Assembly: GCA_964443135.1 (NCBI GenBank)
Contig: CAYUBQ010000001.1
Span: 62,001-126,000 of the forward strand
Length of the DNA: 64,000 nt
Direction: 5' to 3'
From: JAIPEI01 sp964443135
GTDB taxonomy: Bacteria > Desulfobacterota > DSM-4660 > Desulfatiglandales > HGW-15
Shown here: positions 49,340 to 57,433 of the stretch, in pieces
How the letters are laid out: every line of letters begins with the position of its first letter
Numbering within the stretch: position 1 is the stretch's first letter
Position numbers and translations under genes: made by a program
The notes under the pieces: model-generated
Database searches by the model: none
Seen by the model: only the letters and a program-made list of their open reading frames with translations
Told to the model about the DNA's origin: nothing

Positions 49340-50440
49340 CTACCTCAGCCACCAGCGGGCTTGGACATCGAGATTCGTGAGTCCGATTTCTTCCGCCTTA
49401 TTTACGATCTTCTTGTATTCCGCTCCATGAATCCTTCTTGAAAGCTCTGGGTAATCAAAGGCCTTATAGGCCGGGTTGTACTGTGCCATAATGTTGACAT
49501 AGGTGTCCTTCGGCAGGTTCGCTACAATCCATTCCATGATGCTCTCCGAATCGGCCGTGTTGTTCGGCATGACCAGATGCCGGATCATCAACCCCCGTTG
49601 CATGACTCCGTTCTTCGAAGGACTTGCCACACCCACCTGCCGGTGCATCTCGAGGATGGCTTGCCTTGTTGTCTCCGGGTAGCTTTCCGCTCCGGCGGAG
49701 TATTTTTGCGACATGTCGCCATCCCAGTACTTGAAATCGGGCAGGTAGATGTCCACGACGCCGTCAAGCACCTCGAGGACCTCCAGACGCTCCCAGCCGG
49801 AGGTGTTGTACACAACCGGCAGCCGGAGTCCTTTTCCCGCTGCTGTATCGAGCGCCTCGAGAATGGCCGCAGCGTAATGGGTTGGGGTCACCACGTTGAT
49901 GTTGTGGCAGCCCGTCCTCTGCAGCCGGAGCATCATTCCGGCCAGCTCATCCGGGCTTGTTTCCCGGCCCCTGCCGAGGTGGCTGATCTCCCAGTTCTGA
50001 CAGAAGACGCATCGCAGGTTGCAGTGGGTCAGGAAGATCGTCCCGGAACCGCCTTTTCCGACCAGCGGTCTCTCCTCCCCAAAGTGTGGATGAGCCGCTG
50101 AAACCACCAGGGTCGCCCCGGGGGCGCGGCAGAACCCCGACTCGCCTTCGAGACGGTTGACGCCGCACACTCTCGGGCACAGGCGGCATTCCCGCATCAT
50201 GGCCCGGAGCGTTTCTGCCCGCTTCTGGAGCTCACCCGTCCGGTGAAGCTCCAGGTAGGCCGGTTCGAAACCGGATGCGTTCTCAGCGGGCGTCTCCGCC
50301 GCCATGGCGGATCCGCCGACAGACGACCCTCTCCCGGCCAGGCCGAGAAAGATCGAAGGCAGCCCGGCTTTCAGCAGCAGCTCGGCCGTGCCCTTGAGAA
50401 AACCCCTTCGCGTCAGCCCCTCTCTCGAAGCACCCATCAT
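49340..50440 (-). CDS. Tat-signal-bearing radical SAM protein (PflA-like)
   Basis: A 366-residue protein. The N-terminus carries a twin-arginine motif (LTRRGFLKG, residues 9-17) and a hydrophobic stretch, pointing to Tat export or membrane anchoring of a folded protein. A first cysteine set C85-x2-C88-x3-C92 and C104 (CRLCPRVCGVNR) precedes the radical SAM cluster C140-x3-C144-x2-C147 (THCNLRCVFCQNW). This layout matches the pyruvate-formate-lyase-activating-enzyme-like group. Radical SAM enzymes are usually cytoplasmic, so the Tat-like start is unusual. The gene overlaps the upstream membrane protein gene (ATGA), indicating joint function. Its substrate is unknown. Confidence 0.88.
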   Translation of the reverse strand: MMGASREGLTRRGFLKGTAELLLKAGLPSIFLGLAGRGSSVGGSAMAAETPAENASGFEPAYLELHRTGELQKRAETLRAMMRECRLCPRVCGVNRLEGESGFCRAPGATLVVSAAHPHFGEERPLVGKGGSGTIFLTHCNLRCVFCQNWEISHLGRGRETSPDELAGMMLRLQRTGCHNINVVTPTHYAAAILEALDTAAGKGLRLPVVYNTSGWERLEVLEVLDGVVDIYLPDFKYWDGDMSQKYSAGAESYPETTRQAILEMHRQVGVASPSKNGVMQRGLMIRHLVMPNNTADSESIMEWIVANLPKDTYVNIMAQYNPAYKAFDYPELSRRIHGAEYKKIVNKAEEIGLTNLDVQARWWLR

Positions 50441-52746
50441 AGCGTCCCTCTCTCCGCACACCCGGCCGGACCCTTGGCGACAACCACGAAGCTCGTCAGC
50501 TTGAGCAGCCCGACCGTGATGCTGGTGCCGATGAGGCCCAGCACCGGCAGAAGCACGACAGCGCCTGCCATCCCTCCCAACCACCCGCCCAAGAGGTCGG
50601 AGGCATAGAGCAGTCCTGCCGTCTTGCTCGCACTCGTGCGGCCCTGCAAGTAGATCCGGTTCGCCAGCGGGAACTGAGCACCCACGAGAAGCCCGCAGAT
50701 GACCGAAACGACGAGAAACAGGGTCTTGGAAAGAACGAATGCGCCCGCCGTGCCCGGATGCCCGTGGATCGCGAGAAACAGGAGAGGCCACCCCAGAGCC
50801 CAGCCGACGAGGGCCAGCTCCATGCGCCGAAACCATCCGAGGCAGTCCTCTGCCCGTCTGGGAAACCGGGTCGTCACCATGGCCCCACAGGCCGCCCCGG
50901 CCATGAAGAAGGCCACAAGCAGCCCGATCCAGGAGAAGACGTACCCGTACATCGCCTGGAATGCAAAGATCAGCATGAGGTCAAAGATCATGCCGGAAAA
51001 ACCGGTGGTGATGATGGCCCAGGGGATGCCCACCCTGGGACATTGTACGTGTCTCCATCGCAAAAGGAAATAGAGCAGCAGGAGGACGAGAAGGGAAACC
51101 GCAACAATCCTCAGGTTCACCTGCTCGAGCCGACTGAACAGCCCCCGAAGCTGAGGGGCCAGCAGGGCGTTCCAGTGGGCAATGCTGTAGAAGACGCCCA
51201 ACGGCTTGAAATCGGCATTGACCTTTTGGCTGGCCCCTTCCGTGAAGTGAGCGAACCACGCCTGCCATCCGGGATGCAGCTTCTGCTCGATGCGCCAGGG
51301 CAGGAGGACCTCCTCCTGGATGCCCCGCCGGTCCAGGCGACGGAGGATCCGGTCCCGGTCGATGGCCAGGACGTCCCGGGCGTCCGATGACAGGAACAGG
51401 TTTCGGCTCTCCCCGGGGATCACCCGGACGTTCGAAAAGACCCGCTTGAGCGTGTGGAAGATGCAGCTGTTCAGGTCCTTCAATGCGTCACTCGCGTATG
51501 TCAGGGAACCGGGCAGCGCCAGGACCAGGATGCCCCCTGGATTCAGCCTGTCTTTCGCCAGGGAAAAGAACGTCTCTGTAAAAAAACGGTTCGCCTGCAG
51601 GTTGGACGGTTCCTGGATCCCCACCAGGATCACGTCGTATGGGTTCCGTGCGGTCTTGAGCAGCAGGCGGCCGTCCACGTGCCGGATCCGCACCCTGCTG
51701 TCGTTCAGCTCGGATTCGGTGAGCGGCGTCGGGTACGTTCGCAGCAGCTCCAGGATCAGCGGGTCGAGCTCCGCGTACTCGACGGTGTCGACGGACGGAT
51801 GCTTCAGCGCCGCGTGGATGACACCGCCCGCTCCCCCGCTCAAGATCAGGACCCCCTCCGGTTCCGGATGGGCCAGAAGCGGGAGATGAACGAACTCCTC
51901 AATGAACGGGATGTCCGGAATCGGCGTCATGAGGCTCGGAACGCCGTCCAAGAAGTAGATGTACTGTCCCTCGTTCTCCACGAGGCAGATGTTGGCGTAC
52001 CGTGAGTTCTGGTAGTGAAGGACATGCAGGTTCCTCCACTGCGCCTGGACGGAGCCCTCGTGGAGCCTCTCCACGCGGCCGGAGAGAACCAGGGAACCGG
52101 AAGCCAGGACCGCCACGCCCAGAACGACCACCATCGTCCTCTGAAGCCGTCCGGCCTTCCAAGAAGGAGCCAGCAGGAAAAGACACACCGCGAAGTTCAA
52201 CCCGGCGAGCACCACGGATGCCGTCAGGGCGTCGAGATGGGGAATGAGAAGATACGTGCACACCACCCCGCCGGCGATCGTCCCCACGGTCTCATAGGCA
52301 TAGACCCTGCCGGCCGAGGAATCCTCCCGGCCGGAGAACAGGGAATCCATCCGGCAGCTGAAGGTGAACAGCCCACCGTGGAGCATGCTCACCGGCAGCA
52401 GGATGAAAAAGGACCCGTAGAGCATGGGAAAGAACCCGATGCTCTCCCCGATGGAAACGCCGAGCATGCTCTTCAGGAGGCGTGTCAGGAGGATCGCGGC
52501 GGGGAGCGATACGGAGAAGAGCATCGTCAGGATCGCAAATGCTTCCACCCGGTTGCCGGACTTCTCGGCCAGCCTGCCGGGAAAGAAGCACCCCAGCGCT
52601 TCCAGAATCAGCCAGTTGGCCAGGATCACACCAATGGAGAGCTCGTTGCCGGAGAAAACAATCAGCAGCTCTCTCAGGAGGAGGATCTCGGCGACCAGGC
52701 CGCTGAACCCCATCCCCAGGATGGCGATCCGAATCCGTCTATGCAC
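50437..52746 (-). CDS. Membrane protein fusing MFS-like helices to a spermidine-synthase-like domain
   Basis: A 769-residue protein with about 14 TM helices in two blocks (roughly 5-225 and 535-755). A soluble spermidine/spermine-synthase-like domain (about 235-500) lies between them. The latter has the aminopropyltransferase/methyltransferase fold: GVLILSGGAGGVIHAALKH as nucleotide loop, VEYAELDPLILELL as the acidic motif, and NDSRVRIRHVDGRLLL. The start is a GTG preceded by AGGA. It is translationally coupled to the Tat radical SAM gene. Fused proteins of this type are widespread in environmental bacteria but poorly understood. Substrate and reaction cannot be assigned; polyamine synthesis is not proven by the fold. 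Confidence 0.85.
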   Translation of the reverse strand: MHRRIRIAILGMGFSGLVAEILLLRELLIVFSGNELSIGVILANWLILEALGCFFPGRLAEKSGNRVEAFAILTMLFSVSLPAAILLTRLLKSMLGVSIGESIGFFPMLYGSFFILLPVSMLHGGLFTFSCRMDSLFSGREDSSAGRVYAYETVGTIAGGVVCTYLLIPHLDALTASVVLAGLNFAVCLFLLAPSWKAGRLQRTMVVVLGVAVLASGSLVLSGRVERLHEGSVQAQWRNLHVLHYQNSRYANICLVENEGQYIYFLDGVPSLMTPIPDIPFIEEFVHLPLLAHPEPEGVLILSGGAGGVIHAALKHPSVDTVEYAELDPLILELLRTYPTPLTESELNDSRVRIRHVDGRLLLKTARNPYDVILVGIQEPSNLQANRFFTETFFSLAKDRLNPGGILVLALPGSLTYASDALKDLNSCIFHTLKRVFSNVRVIPGESRNLFLSSDARDVLAIDRDRILRRLDRRGIQEEVLLPWRIEQKLHPGWQAWFAHFTEGASQKVNADFKPLGVFYSIAHWNALLAPQLRGLFSRLEQVNLRIVAVSLLVLLLLYFLLRWRHVQCPRVGIPWAIITTGFSGMIFDLMLIFAFQAMYGYVFSWIGLLVAFFMAGAACGAMVTTRFPRRAEDCLGWFRRMELALVGWALGWPLLFLAIHGHPGTAGAFVLSKTLFLVVSVICGLLVGAQFPLANRIYLQGRTSASKTAGLLYASDLLGGWLGGMAGAVVLLPVLGLIGTSITVGLLKLTSFVVVAKGPAGCAERGTL

Positions 52747-52870
52747 TTCGATCCTGCTTGTTCGACCCGGTTAACACCACGTGGCCTGATCAGCTGCCCC
52801 CAAGCCAGTGCTGTACAACCATGGTGGCCCGATAACCGTGGGCAGCCAGAGTATGGGTGCAGACCAGAGT

Positions 52871-52943
52871 GCCCGGCGGCGTGTGAGTGGGTTTTTGCGA
52901 ACGCATCAATTAGGCCTGAGGGGATTTTTACGAGTCCATCAAA
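52871..52943. repeat. Partial copy of the dispersed repeat (copy G) with a second end
   Basis: GGCGGCGTGTGAGTGGGTTT (52874-52893) and GCGAACGCATCAA match the right third of the repeat in plus orientation. About 13 bases later TTTTTACGAGTCCATCAA matches the left end read backwards. It looks like two truncated copies or a rearranged one. Otherwise 52747-52965 shows nothing. Confidence 0.65.
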
Positions 52944-52965
52944 CTTTGGTTGTGTGCAGATGAAT

Positions 52966-53295
52966 TTATTGGCTCAGTTTGGAACTGGCAATACGATTAA
53001 GGCTTACACCGGACTCAGCAGCTTGTATGGCCAATTTTCTATGTACATCTGGAGGCACACGAACCATAAATTTCCCACTGAAATGTTTACTTGCTATTGG
53101 TTCGGGAATAGGCTCATCGGTTTTGCCCATGTCCAATGAAACATCCGCTACAATATTTCGAATGCCTTTTAGTGCCTTTTCCGGTGTATCGGCCAGCCAA
53201 CTCAGGCTGGGGAATTCAGCACACAGGCCGACATACTCATTATCATCTTCAGACCAAGTTACCCGGTATGTATATTTATCATTTTTTGTAGCCAT
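52966..53295 (-). CDS. hicB: HicB-type antitoxin
   Basis: A 109-residue antitoxin. The N-terminal half has the HicB partial RNase-H fold (YTYRVTWSEDDNEYVGLCAEFPSL in two runs, then ADTPEKALKGIRNIV). The C-terminal half (about 75-107, GKFMVRVPPDVHRKLAIQAA, then SGVSLNRIASSKL) is a ribbon-helix-helix DNA-binding domain. It should neutralise the HicA ribonuclease encoded just upstream and repress the pair's promoter. The two genes overlap by 17 bp. Toxin first, antitoxin second is the usual HicAB order. The module sits in the accessory zone beside a broken repeat. Confidence 0.93.
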   Translation of the reverse strand: MATKNDKYTYRVTWSEDDNEYVGLCAEFPSLSWLADTPEKALKGIRNIVADVSLDMGKTDEPIPEPIASKHFSGKFMVRVPPDVHRKLAIQAAESGVSLNRIASSKLSQ

Positions 53296-53539
53296 GGCTC
53301 ACCTCCAATTTTTCAATAGCCAAAAGCACCTGCTTGACTTGATATGCCTTAGCCTTTCCTTTATGATCCTGAATATTTATCCTTGGATCTCCTTGCCAGG
53401 GTGTCTTATAAATTCGATGACTGCTTTTTTCTTGACGTGGCTTACCGAAATAATGCTCACATATTTTGCACAAATCTGAAAACCGAACATCCTTCGGATT
53501 TCGTCTCAACACCAAAAGCAGGTCATCGATTTTTGCCAT
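53279..53539 (-). CDS. hicA: HicA-type mRNA interferase toxin
   Basis: An 86-residue toxin with the double-stranded-RNA-binding-like fold of HicA. Typical stretches are RFSDLCKICEHYFG, SSHRIYKTPWQG with the catalytic histidine, and AKAYQVKQVLLAIEKL. It cleaves mRNA and arrests growth when free of HicB. The ATG has no ribosome site, and the predicted -10 box ends only about seven bases upstream, so the message may be leaderless and poorly translated, which would suit a toxin. It is slightly longer than short HicA proteins because of its N-terminal helix. Confidence 0.92.
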   Translation of the reverse strand: MAKIDDLLLVLRRNPKDVRFSDLCKICEHYFGKPRQEKSSHRIYKTPWQGDPRINIQDHKGKAKAYQVKQVLLAIEKLEVSHGYKK

Positions 53540-53545
53540 GGCTAT

Positions 53546-53573
53546 ATAGTATCAATATTGGTACCATTGTCAA
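53546..53573 (-). promoter_or_regulatory. Putative promoter of hicAB
   Basis: On the minus strand TTGACA (53568-53573), a 16-base spacer, then TACTAT (53546-53551). The spacer contains a near-palindrome around GGTACCAATATTGATAC that could be a HicB operator. Confidence 0.65.
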
Positions 53574-53617
53574 GGGGCAAAATCGGATCTGTTGGAGCAG
53601 CCAGATAAACACACAAT

Positions 53618-53690
53618 GCGCGGCGCTAACCCGCGAGCACGTCGGATGGGCTAGGCCGCAGGCCTGAGCCCGCACGCCGCGCGGTTTTTT
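53618..53690 (+). terminator. Nested GC-rich stem-loop followed by T6
   Basis: An outer stem GCGCGGCG (53618-53625) pairs with CGCCGCGC (53675-53682). An inner hairpin pairs GGGCTAGGCC with GGCCTGAGCCC around GCA. GGTTTTTT follows. It looks like an intrinsic terminator read rightwards, but no plus-strand gene ends just before it. It may be a remnant or a structured mobile-DNA end. Confidence 0.4.
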
Positions 53691-54191
53691 CGTCGGCTGT
53701 TTTCCAGCGAACCTTCAAACTTGGGCGGATCTCTCGGCCTTCGATTTCGACTGGGAACCAAGAAGCCGCCCCCTCACCTTTACCCCTCCCTCGGCTGCCC
53801 CGTACAGGTGACAACTATTCTGACACCGGGGGGGCGGGTCTTGAGAAGGTTGGCGGTTTTTGATCAACGGACCGGGAATGAAGGGAAGCTCTGTTGCCGA
53901 AGCCATGGACATCCTTTCGGGCGCACGCCGTGATTCGGATGATCCAGCGTGAAGGTGTCTCACTCGTTCAGCTCACGGGCCCGTATGTATCTCCATTGTG
54001 CCTTGAGTCAAAAAAACCTGCATCGGAGGAGGGTCGATACAGGTACAATGTAGATGCCATAGGCAAAGATTGGGGTCGGTGGCTCTGGGGAAGAAGGTGG
54101 GGGCATCAGGACCGGAACCGGGTTCTGCTGGTGGCCCGGGGCATGCCTGGGCGCAGGGAGAAGAGGAGGCGGTCCTTCAAAGTGGCTGCCG
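53691..54191. other. Stretch without recognisable gene
   Basis: About 500 bases between the stem-loop and vapC. Reading frames on both strands are short, of odd composition and lack ribosome sites. The longest plus-strand candidate (beginning near 53894) shows no family features. I see no RNA gene or repeat. It is probably decayed accessory DNA. Confidence 0.5.
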
Positions 54192-54596
54192 TCAGCGGCC
54201 GGCCCAGTCCTCGAGGAGCAAGCCGGGTACACGCTGGAACTCGCGGAGGTTGTTGGTGACCAGGATCAACCCGGATGCCCTCGCATGCCCTGCGATCATC
54301 ATGTCATAGGGCCCGATGGGCCGACCGGTCGTATACAAGGCCGCGCGAATCCGTCCGAAGTGGTAAGCGGCGCTGCTGTCGAACGGCAAGACCTCGAGGC
54401 GCGCTGCAAAGGCTTCGATGTCAGACAGGTTTCGCTCCACGTGTTGAGAGTGCTCGGCGCCGAACACCAGCTCCCCCAGCGTAACCGCCGAAATGCACAT
54501 CCGACCCTCGTTCTGGACGAAATGCTCCTTGACGCCATGGGGACGGCTTTTCATTGTGTAGATGACGATGTTCGTGTCCAGCATGTACTTCAGCAT
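54192..54596 (-). CDS. vapC: VapC-type PIN-domain ribonuclease toxin
   Basis: A 134-residue PIN-domain protein. Acidic active-site residues are visible in MLDTNIVIYTMK (first Asp), LGELVFGAE (Glu) and IGPYDMMIAGHA (third Asp), with VTNNLREF near the end, the usual position of the last PIN motif. It should cleave RNA, commonly initiator tRNA or rRNA in known VapC proteins, using magnesium. Its start overlaps the vapB stop (TGATG), so translation is coupled to the antitoxin. It is the second toxin-antitoxin system within ~2 kb. Confidence 0.93.
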   Translation of the reverse strand: MLKYMLDTNIVIYTMKSRPHGVKEHFVQNEGRMCISAVTLGELVFGAEHSQHVERNLSDIEAFAARLEVLPFDSSAAYHFGRIRAALYTTGRPIGPYDMMIAGHARASGLILVTNNLREFQRVPGLLLEDWAGR

Positions 54597-54832
54597 CAGA
54601 ACGCTTCCCGCCTCTGATCTTCGGGTTGTTCTCGCTGAACCATGAAATCCCTGGACACCCCGGGGCCTTCAAACCAATCCTCCCAGGACCGGCCGGCCGG
54701 GGTGATGATGCGGCTGCGGCCGACCCTCGTGATGCTCACGTCCCGGATCGATTCCGGAAACGCAACCTCCTTGGGCAGGCGGACGGCCTGACTTCGGTTG
54801 CTCTTGAACAGCCTGGTTCGAACTGAACCCAT
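54596..54832 (-). CDS. vapB: VapB-type antitoxin (AbrB-like)
   Basis: A 78-residue antitoxin. The N-terminal part has the swapped-hairpin AbrB-like DNA-binding features of VapB (VRTRLFKSNRSQAVRLPKEV, then FPESIRDVSITRVG). The C-terminal tail (SWEDWFEGPGVSRDF) is the usual toxin-binding segment. The ATG at 54832 is preferred because AGGAGG lies seven bases upstream; another ATG at 54838 is too close to that site. It probably represses its own promoter through the palindrome at 54899-54929 together with VapC. Confidence 0.92.
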   Translation of the reverse strand: MGSVRTRLFKSNRSQAVRLPKEVAFPESIRDVSITRVGRSRIITPAGRSWEDWFEGPGVSRDFMVQREQPEDQRREAF

Positions 54833-54886
54833 GATCATGCCTCCTGGAAGGGAGTAAGGGGTCGAGCACCTTTGCGACTCTAAAAC

Positions 54887-54929
54887 AGGATAGACCAAAC
54901 CAGGGATATGTCAAGTGTATATCCCTGGT
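54887..54929 (-). promoter_or_regulatory. vapBC promoter with overlapping palindromic operator
   Basis: On the minus strand TTGACA (54909-54914), a 16-base spacer, then TATCCT (54887-54892). A perfect 11-bp inverted repeat (ACCAGGGATAT at 54899-54909, ATATCCCTGGT at 54919-54929, nine-base gap) spans the -35 box. This is a natural site for VapBC autorepression. Confidence 0.75.
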
Positions 54930-55036
54930 CCCTTGCCCCCCGATTCGGGGGCGGCCCCGAATTCAAGAAAGAGGAACGGTCTGCTTGGGTAGAGGAATCT
55001 TCAAACCCGGCGGACTCCTTTTCACCAGGCCATGGA

Positions 55037-55480
55037 TCAGGACAGCCGGCGCGTGAACCTTCCTGATCGGTGCTCCTGATTTGTCTCCGGCCTGTATGTC
55101 TTGATCCTCAGCAGATGAATGGTTACGCCCACGGCGATGACCACCATAACCAACCGCAGCCACCACTGTGAGATCAAGAACACCGATGTCACACCGATGG
55201 TCAACCACAGCAAAGAGATCGTGAGCACCTTCTGCTTCAGGGATATGCCCCTGCCTTCCCGGTAGTTCCTGATGTAGTCCCCGAACCAGCGGTTGGTGAT
55301 CAGCCAGTGATAAAACCTCTCCGAGCTGTGCGCGTAGCAAATGGCGGCGAGAAGCAGAAAGGGGGTCGTAGGCAGCACCGGCAGGAACATGCCGAGCACC
55401 GCCAGTACGACACAAAGCGTACCCAGGACGACCAGCAAAGCCCTGATGGGCCACTTCAATGGTCCCGGTTCGGTCTTCAC
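55037..55480 (-). CDS. DUF454 (YbaN-like) inner membrane protein
   Basis: A 147-residue membrane protein. The conserved beginning is ALLVVLGTLCVVLAVLGMFLPVLPTTPFLLLA (two hydrophobic helices, read in parts) followed by CYAHSSERFYHWLITNRWFG and IRNYREGRGI, the classic YbaN pattern. Two more helices follow near residues 85-125. Function is unknown across the family. I chose the GTG at 55480 because GGGGGAG lies eight bases upstream and the residues before it are not family-like. It stands alone on the minus strand. The GC hairpin at 54935-54952 lies further downstream. Confidence 0.88.
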   Translation of the reverse strand: MKTEPGPLKWPIRALLVVLGTLCVVLAVLGMFLPVLPTTPFLLLAAICYAHSSERFYHWLITNRWFGDYIRNYREGRGISLKQKVLTISLLWLTIGVTSVFLISQWWLRLVMVVIAVGVTIHLLRIKTYRPETNQEHRSGRFTRRLS

Positions 55481-55698
55481 GCTACGTCTCCCCCAGGGTG
55501 CCGCTCTTCGGCGCGGGCATTCGTGAGGATCATCCTTTTGAGTCGCATGGTCAGCGTACTCCCCGGTAAGCCGGGGCCCGAAGGGGTCTTTTCGGTCAGG
55601 ATAACGCTCGAGACGGTCGAGTTTCAAGAATCCGATCCTGCGTCGAAGGAGAGGCGGCCGGTTCGTGTGTGGCCATCCGAAGTCAAAGGCGAGACTTA

Positions 55699-55727
55699 CC
55701 CGCGAGGCGGGGCTTCCGCCTCGCGGG
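55699..55727 (-). terminator. Hairpin after the TPR-protein gene
   Basis: A perfect 12-bp stem (CCCGCGAGGCGG with CCGCCTCGCGGG) around a five-base loop lies just past the stop of the gene ending at 55734. No T run is present. The remainder of 55481-55733 shows no gene. Confidence 0.6.
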
Positions 55728-55733
55728 CTTCGT

Positions 55734-57389
55734 CTACTGGTCCGAGGTTACGCTCCCTGCGTGCTCGAGCCTCTTTCTTTGTGCTTCGGCTGAGGCGGTG
55801 TCCATGAGCTTCCGGTAGTACTCCGCCGCCCGGGTGTCGTCCCCTGCGAGCTCAGCGGCCCTTCCCGCGCCATAGAGGCTGTTGAAGCGGTTGGGGCTGC
55901 GCTCCAGGGCTTTGAGGTACTGCTCGTGGGCCTCCTGGTGGCGACCCATGTCGATGAGCATGTCGGCCAGCAGCTCGCGGGCGGGCAGGACCTCTCCCGG
56001 CGTGATGGGGTGCTTCTCGGTATCGGCCTCCTTCTCCGCGGCCCGGCGCATCGTCTCCAGAGCCTGTTCCTGGTTTCCTTCCGCGTGCTCGAGCCAGGCC
56101 CCGGCTGTGAGCCGCTGGATCTCGACCTGGTTGGCCCAGTAGGCGGAGCTTGCCGCGGCCTGCTCGCGGAGCGATGCCAGCTCACCCATCGCCTCACGGG
56201 CGTCTTGCGCGTCTCCGCTCCGCGCCGAGCCGAGCGCACGCGCGAAATGGGTCATGGCCTCCATGGCGGGGTACCGGTCCCAGGGGAAGCTCTCCGGCTG
56301 CCTGGGCTCGAGCCGGGCCGCCTCGGACCAGTGCTGCCTCTCCAGGGCGACCCGCGCGGGGATGGCGGCAAATGCGTACGCCGAGGCAGGGTGGGGCTGG
56401 AACGGACCTTCCAGGTTCCTGACCGTCTCGAGGATCTCCTCCGCCTTGCGGTCGTCGGCCCGTTGGAGATACGCATACGCCAGGTAGTCGAGTGCGTGGG
56501 GATAGTGGAGGGAGACCTTGTCGCCGGCAGGGTGCTTCAGGGCGGCTTCAGCGGATCGGCTGTTCATGGCAATGGACTCCTCCCACAGCCCGAGGCGGGT
56601 GAAGATGTGGGAGGGCATGTGAAGCGCATGGGGAACCGCGGGCGCGATCTCCCCGTAGCTGCGGGCCACCGGAAGCGCCTTTTCGGCCAGGGGGGGATAG
56701 TCATAGGCGTGGATGGTGTAGTGGTGCGCACCCGGGTGATCGGGGATCCGGCTCAGGACCTCCTGGGCGATCTCCGCCGCCTGTTTCTGCTTGGCATAGC
56801 TCTTGTCGGCGGGGTCTGCCGTGGCCATGTGGGCGAGGGCATAGAAGGTCGCCGCCTCCGGGTCCTCGGGAAAGCGCTCGCGGGCCCTTTTCCACCCCTG
56901 TTCGAAACCGGCGAGGTTGGCCTCTTCCTCACGGCTCCACCCGGGTGCATAGTAGGCTTCCACTGCAGAAATGAAGGCCTCCTCCCGGGCGGTCTTCTTT
57001 TTTGACAGGGCCTCGTCCACCAGCGCCCTTCCCTTCTCGAAGTCGGACTCGCTCGGAGGGTCCGACCAGAGGGGGTGGATGTAGCTCATGGCCCGGCCCC
57101 AGTACCCCATGGCGCAGTCCGGATCGGCTTGGGTGGCCGCGGTGAAGGCGGCCCGTGCGCCCTCGTAGGTCATGTGATGCAGCAGGGCCAGTCCCCGGGA
57201 CGCGTGCCGGCGGGCGGCGTCGCTGCAGGAGCCCGGGAGGCGAACCGTTCCGAGCTCGTCTCCGTAGGTGTCGCCCTGAGCCTCCACGGCTCGGGTGTGA
57301 GTCGTTTCGGATGCCTCCCGGGCGTGGGCCGGGCTCACGAGAAGGACCGCCATGACGAGCAGCAGTCCGTGTACGAAAATGGTTTTCAT
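55734..57389 (-). CDS. Secreted TPR-repeat protein
   Basis: A 551-residue protein with a signal peptide (FVHGLLLVMAVLLVSPAHA). It contains multiple helical repeats of TPR type, for example GLALLHHMTYEGARAAFTAA near the start and EQYLKALERSPNRFNSLYGA near the end. The recurrent phrases CAMGYWGRAMSYIHPLW and HPGAHHYTIHAYDYPP are typical of a family of periplasmic TPR proteins of unknown function. The ATG is set by GGAGGGAAGATC. It follows another secreted protein gene by 44 bases on the same strand, so they are probably one operon. A protein-interaction or scaffold role in the periplasm is likely. Confidence 0.9.
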   Translation of the reverse strand: MKTIFVHGLLLVMAVLLVSPAHAREASETTHTRAVEAQGDTYGDELGTVRLPGSCSDAARRHASRGLALLHHMTYEGARAAFTAATQADPDCAMGYWGRAMSYIHPLWSDPPSESDFEKGRALVDEALSKKKTAREEAFISAVEAYYAPGWSREEEANLAGFEQGWKRARERFPEDPEAATFYALAHMATADPADKSYAKQKQAAEIAQEVLSRIPDHPGAHHYTIHAYDYPPLAEKALPVARSYGEIAPAVPHALHMPSHIFTRLGLWEESIAMNSRSAEAALKHPAGDKVSLHYPHALDYLAYAYLQRADDRKAEEILETVRNLEGPFQPHPASAYAFAAIPARVALERQHWSEAARLEPRQPESFPWDRYPAMEAMTHFARALGSARSGDAQDAREAMGELASLREQAAASSAYWANQVEIQRLTAGAWLEHAEGNQEQALETMRRAAEKEADTEKHPITPGEVLPARELLADMLIDMGRHQEAHEQYLKALERSPNRFNSLYGAGRAAELAGDDTRAAEYYRKLMDTASAEAQRKRLEHAGSVTSDQ

Positions 57390-57433
57390 GATCTTCCCTC
57401 CAACGGTGAAATCCTTCCTGAGTGCGGCCTGTC

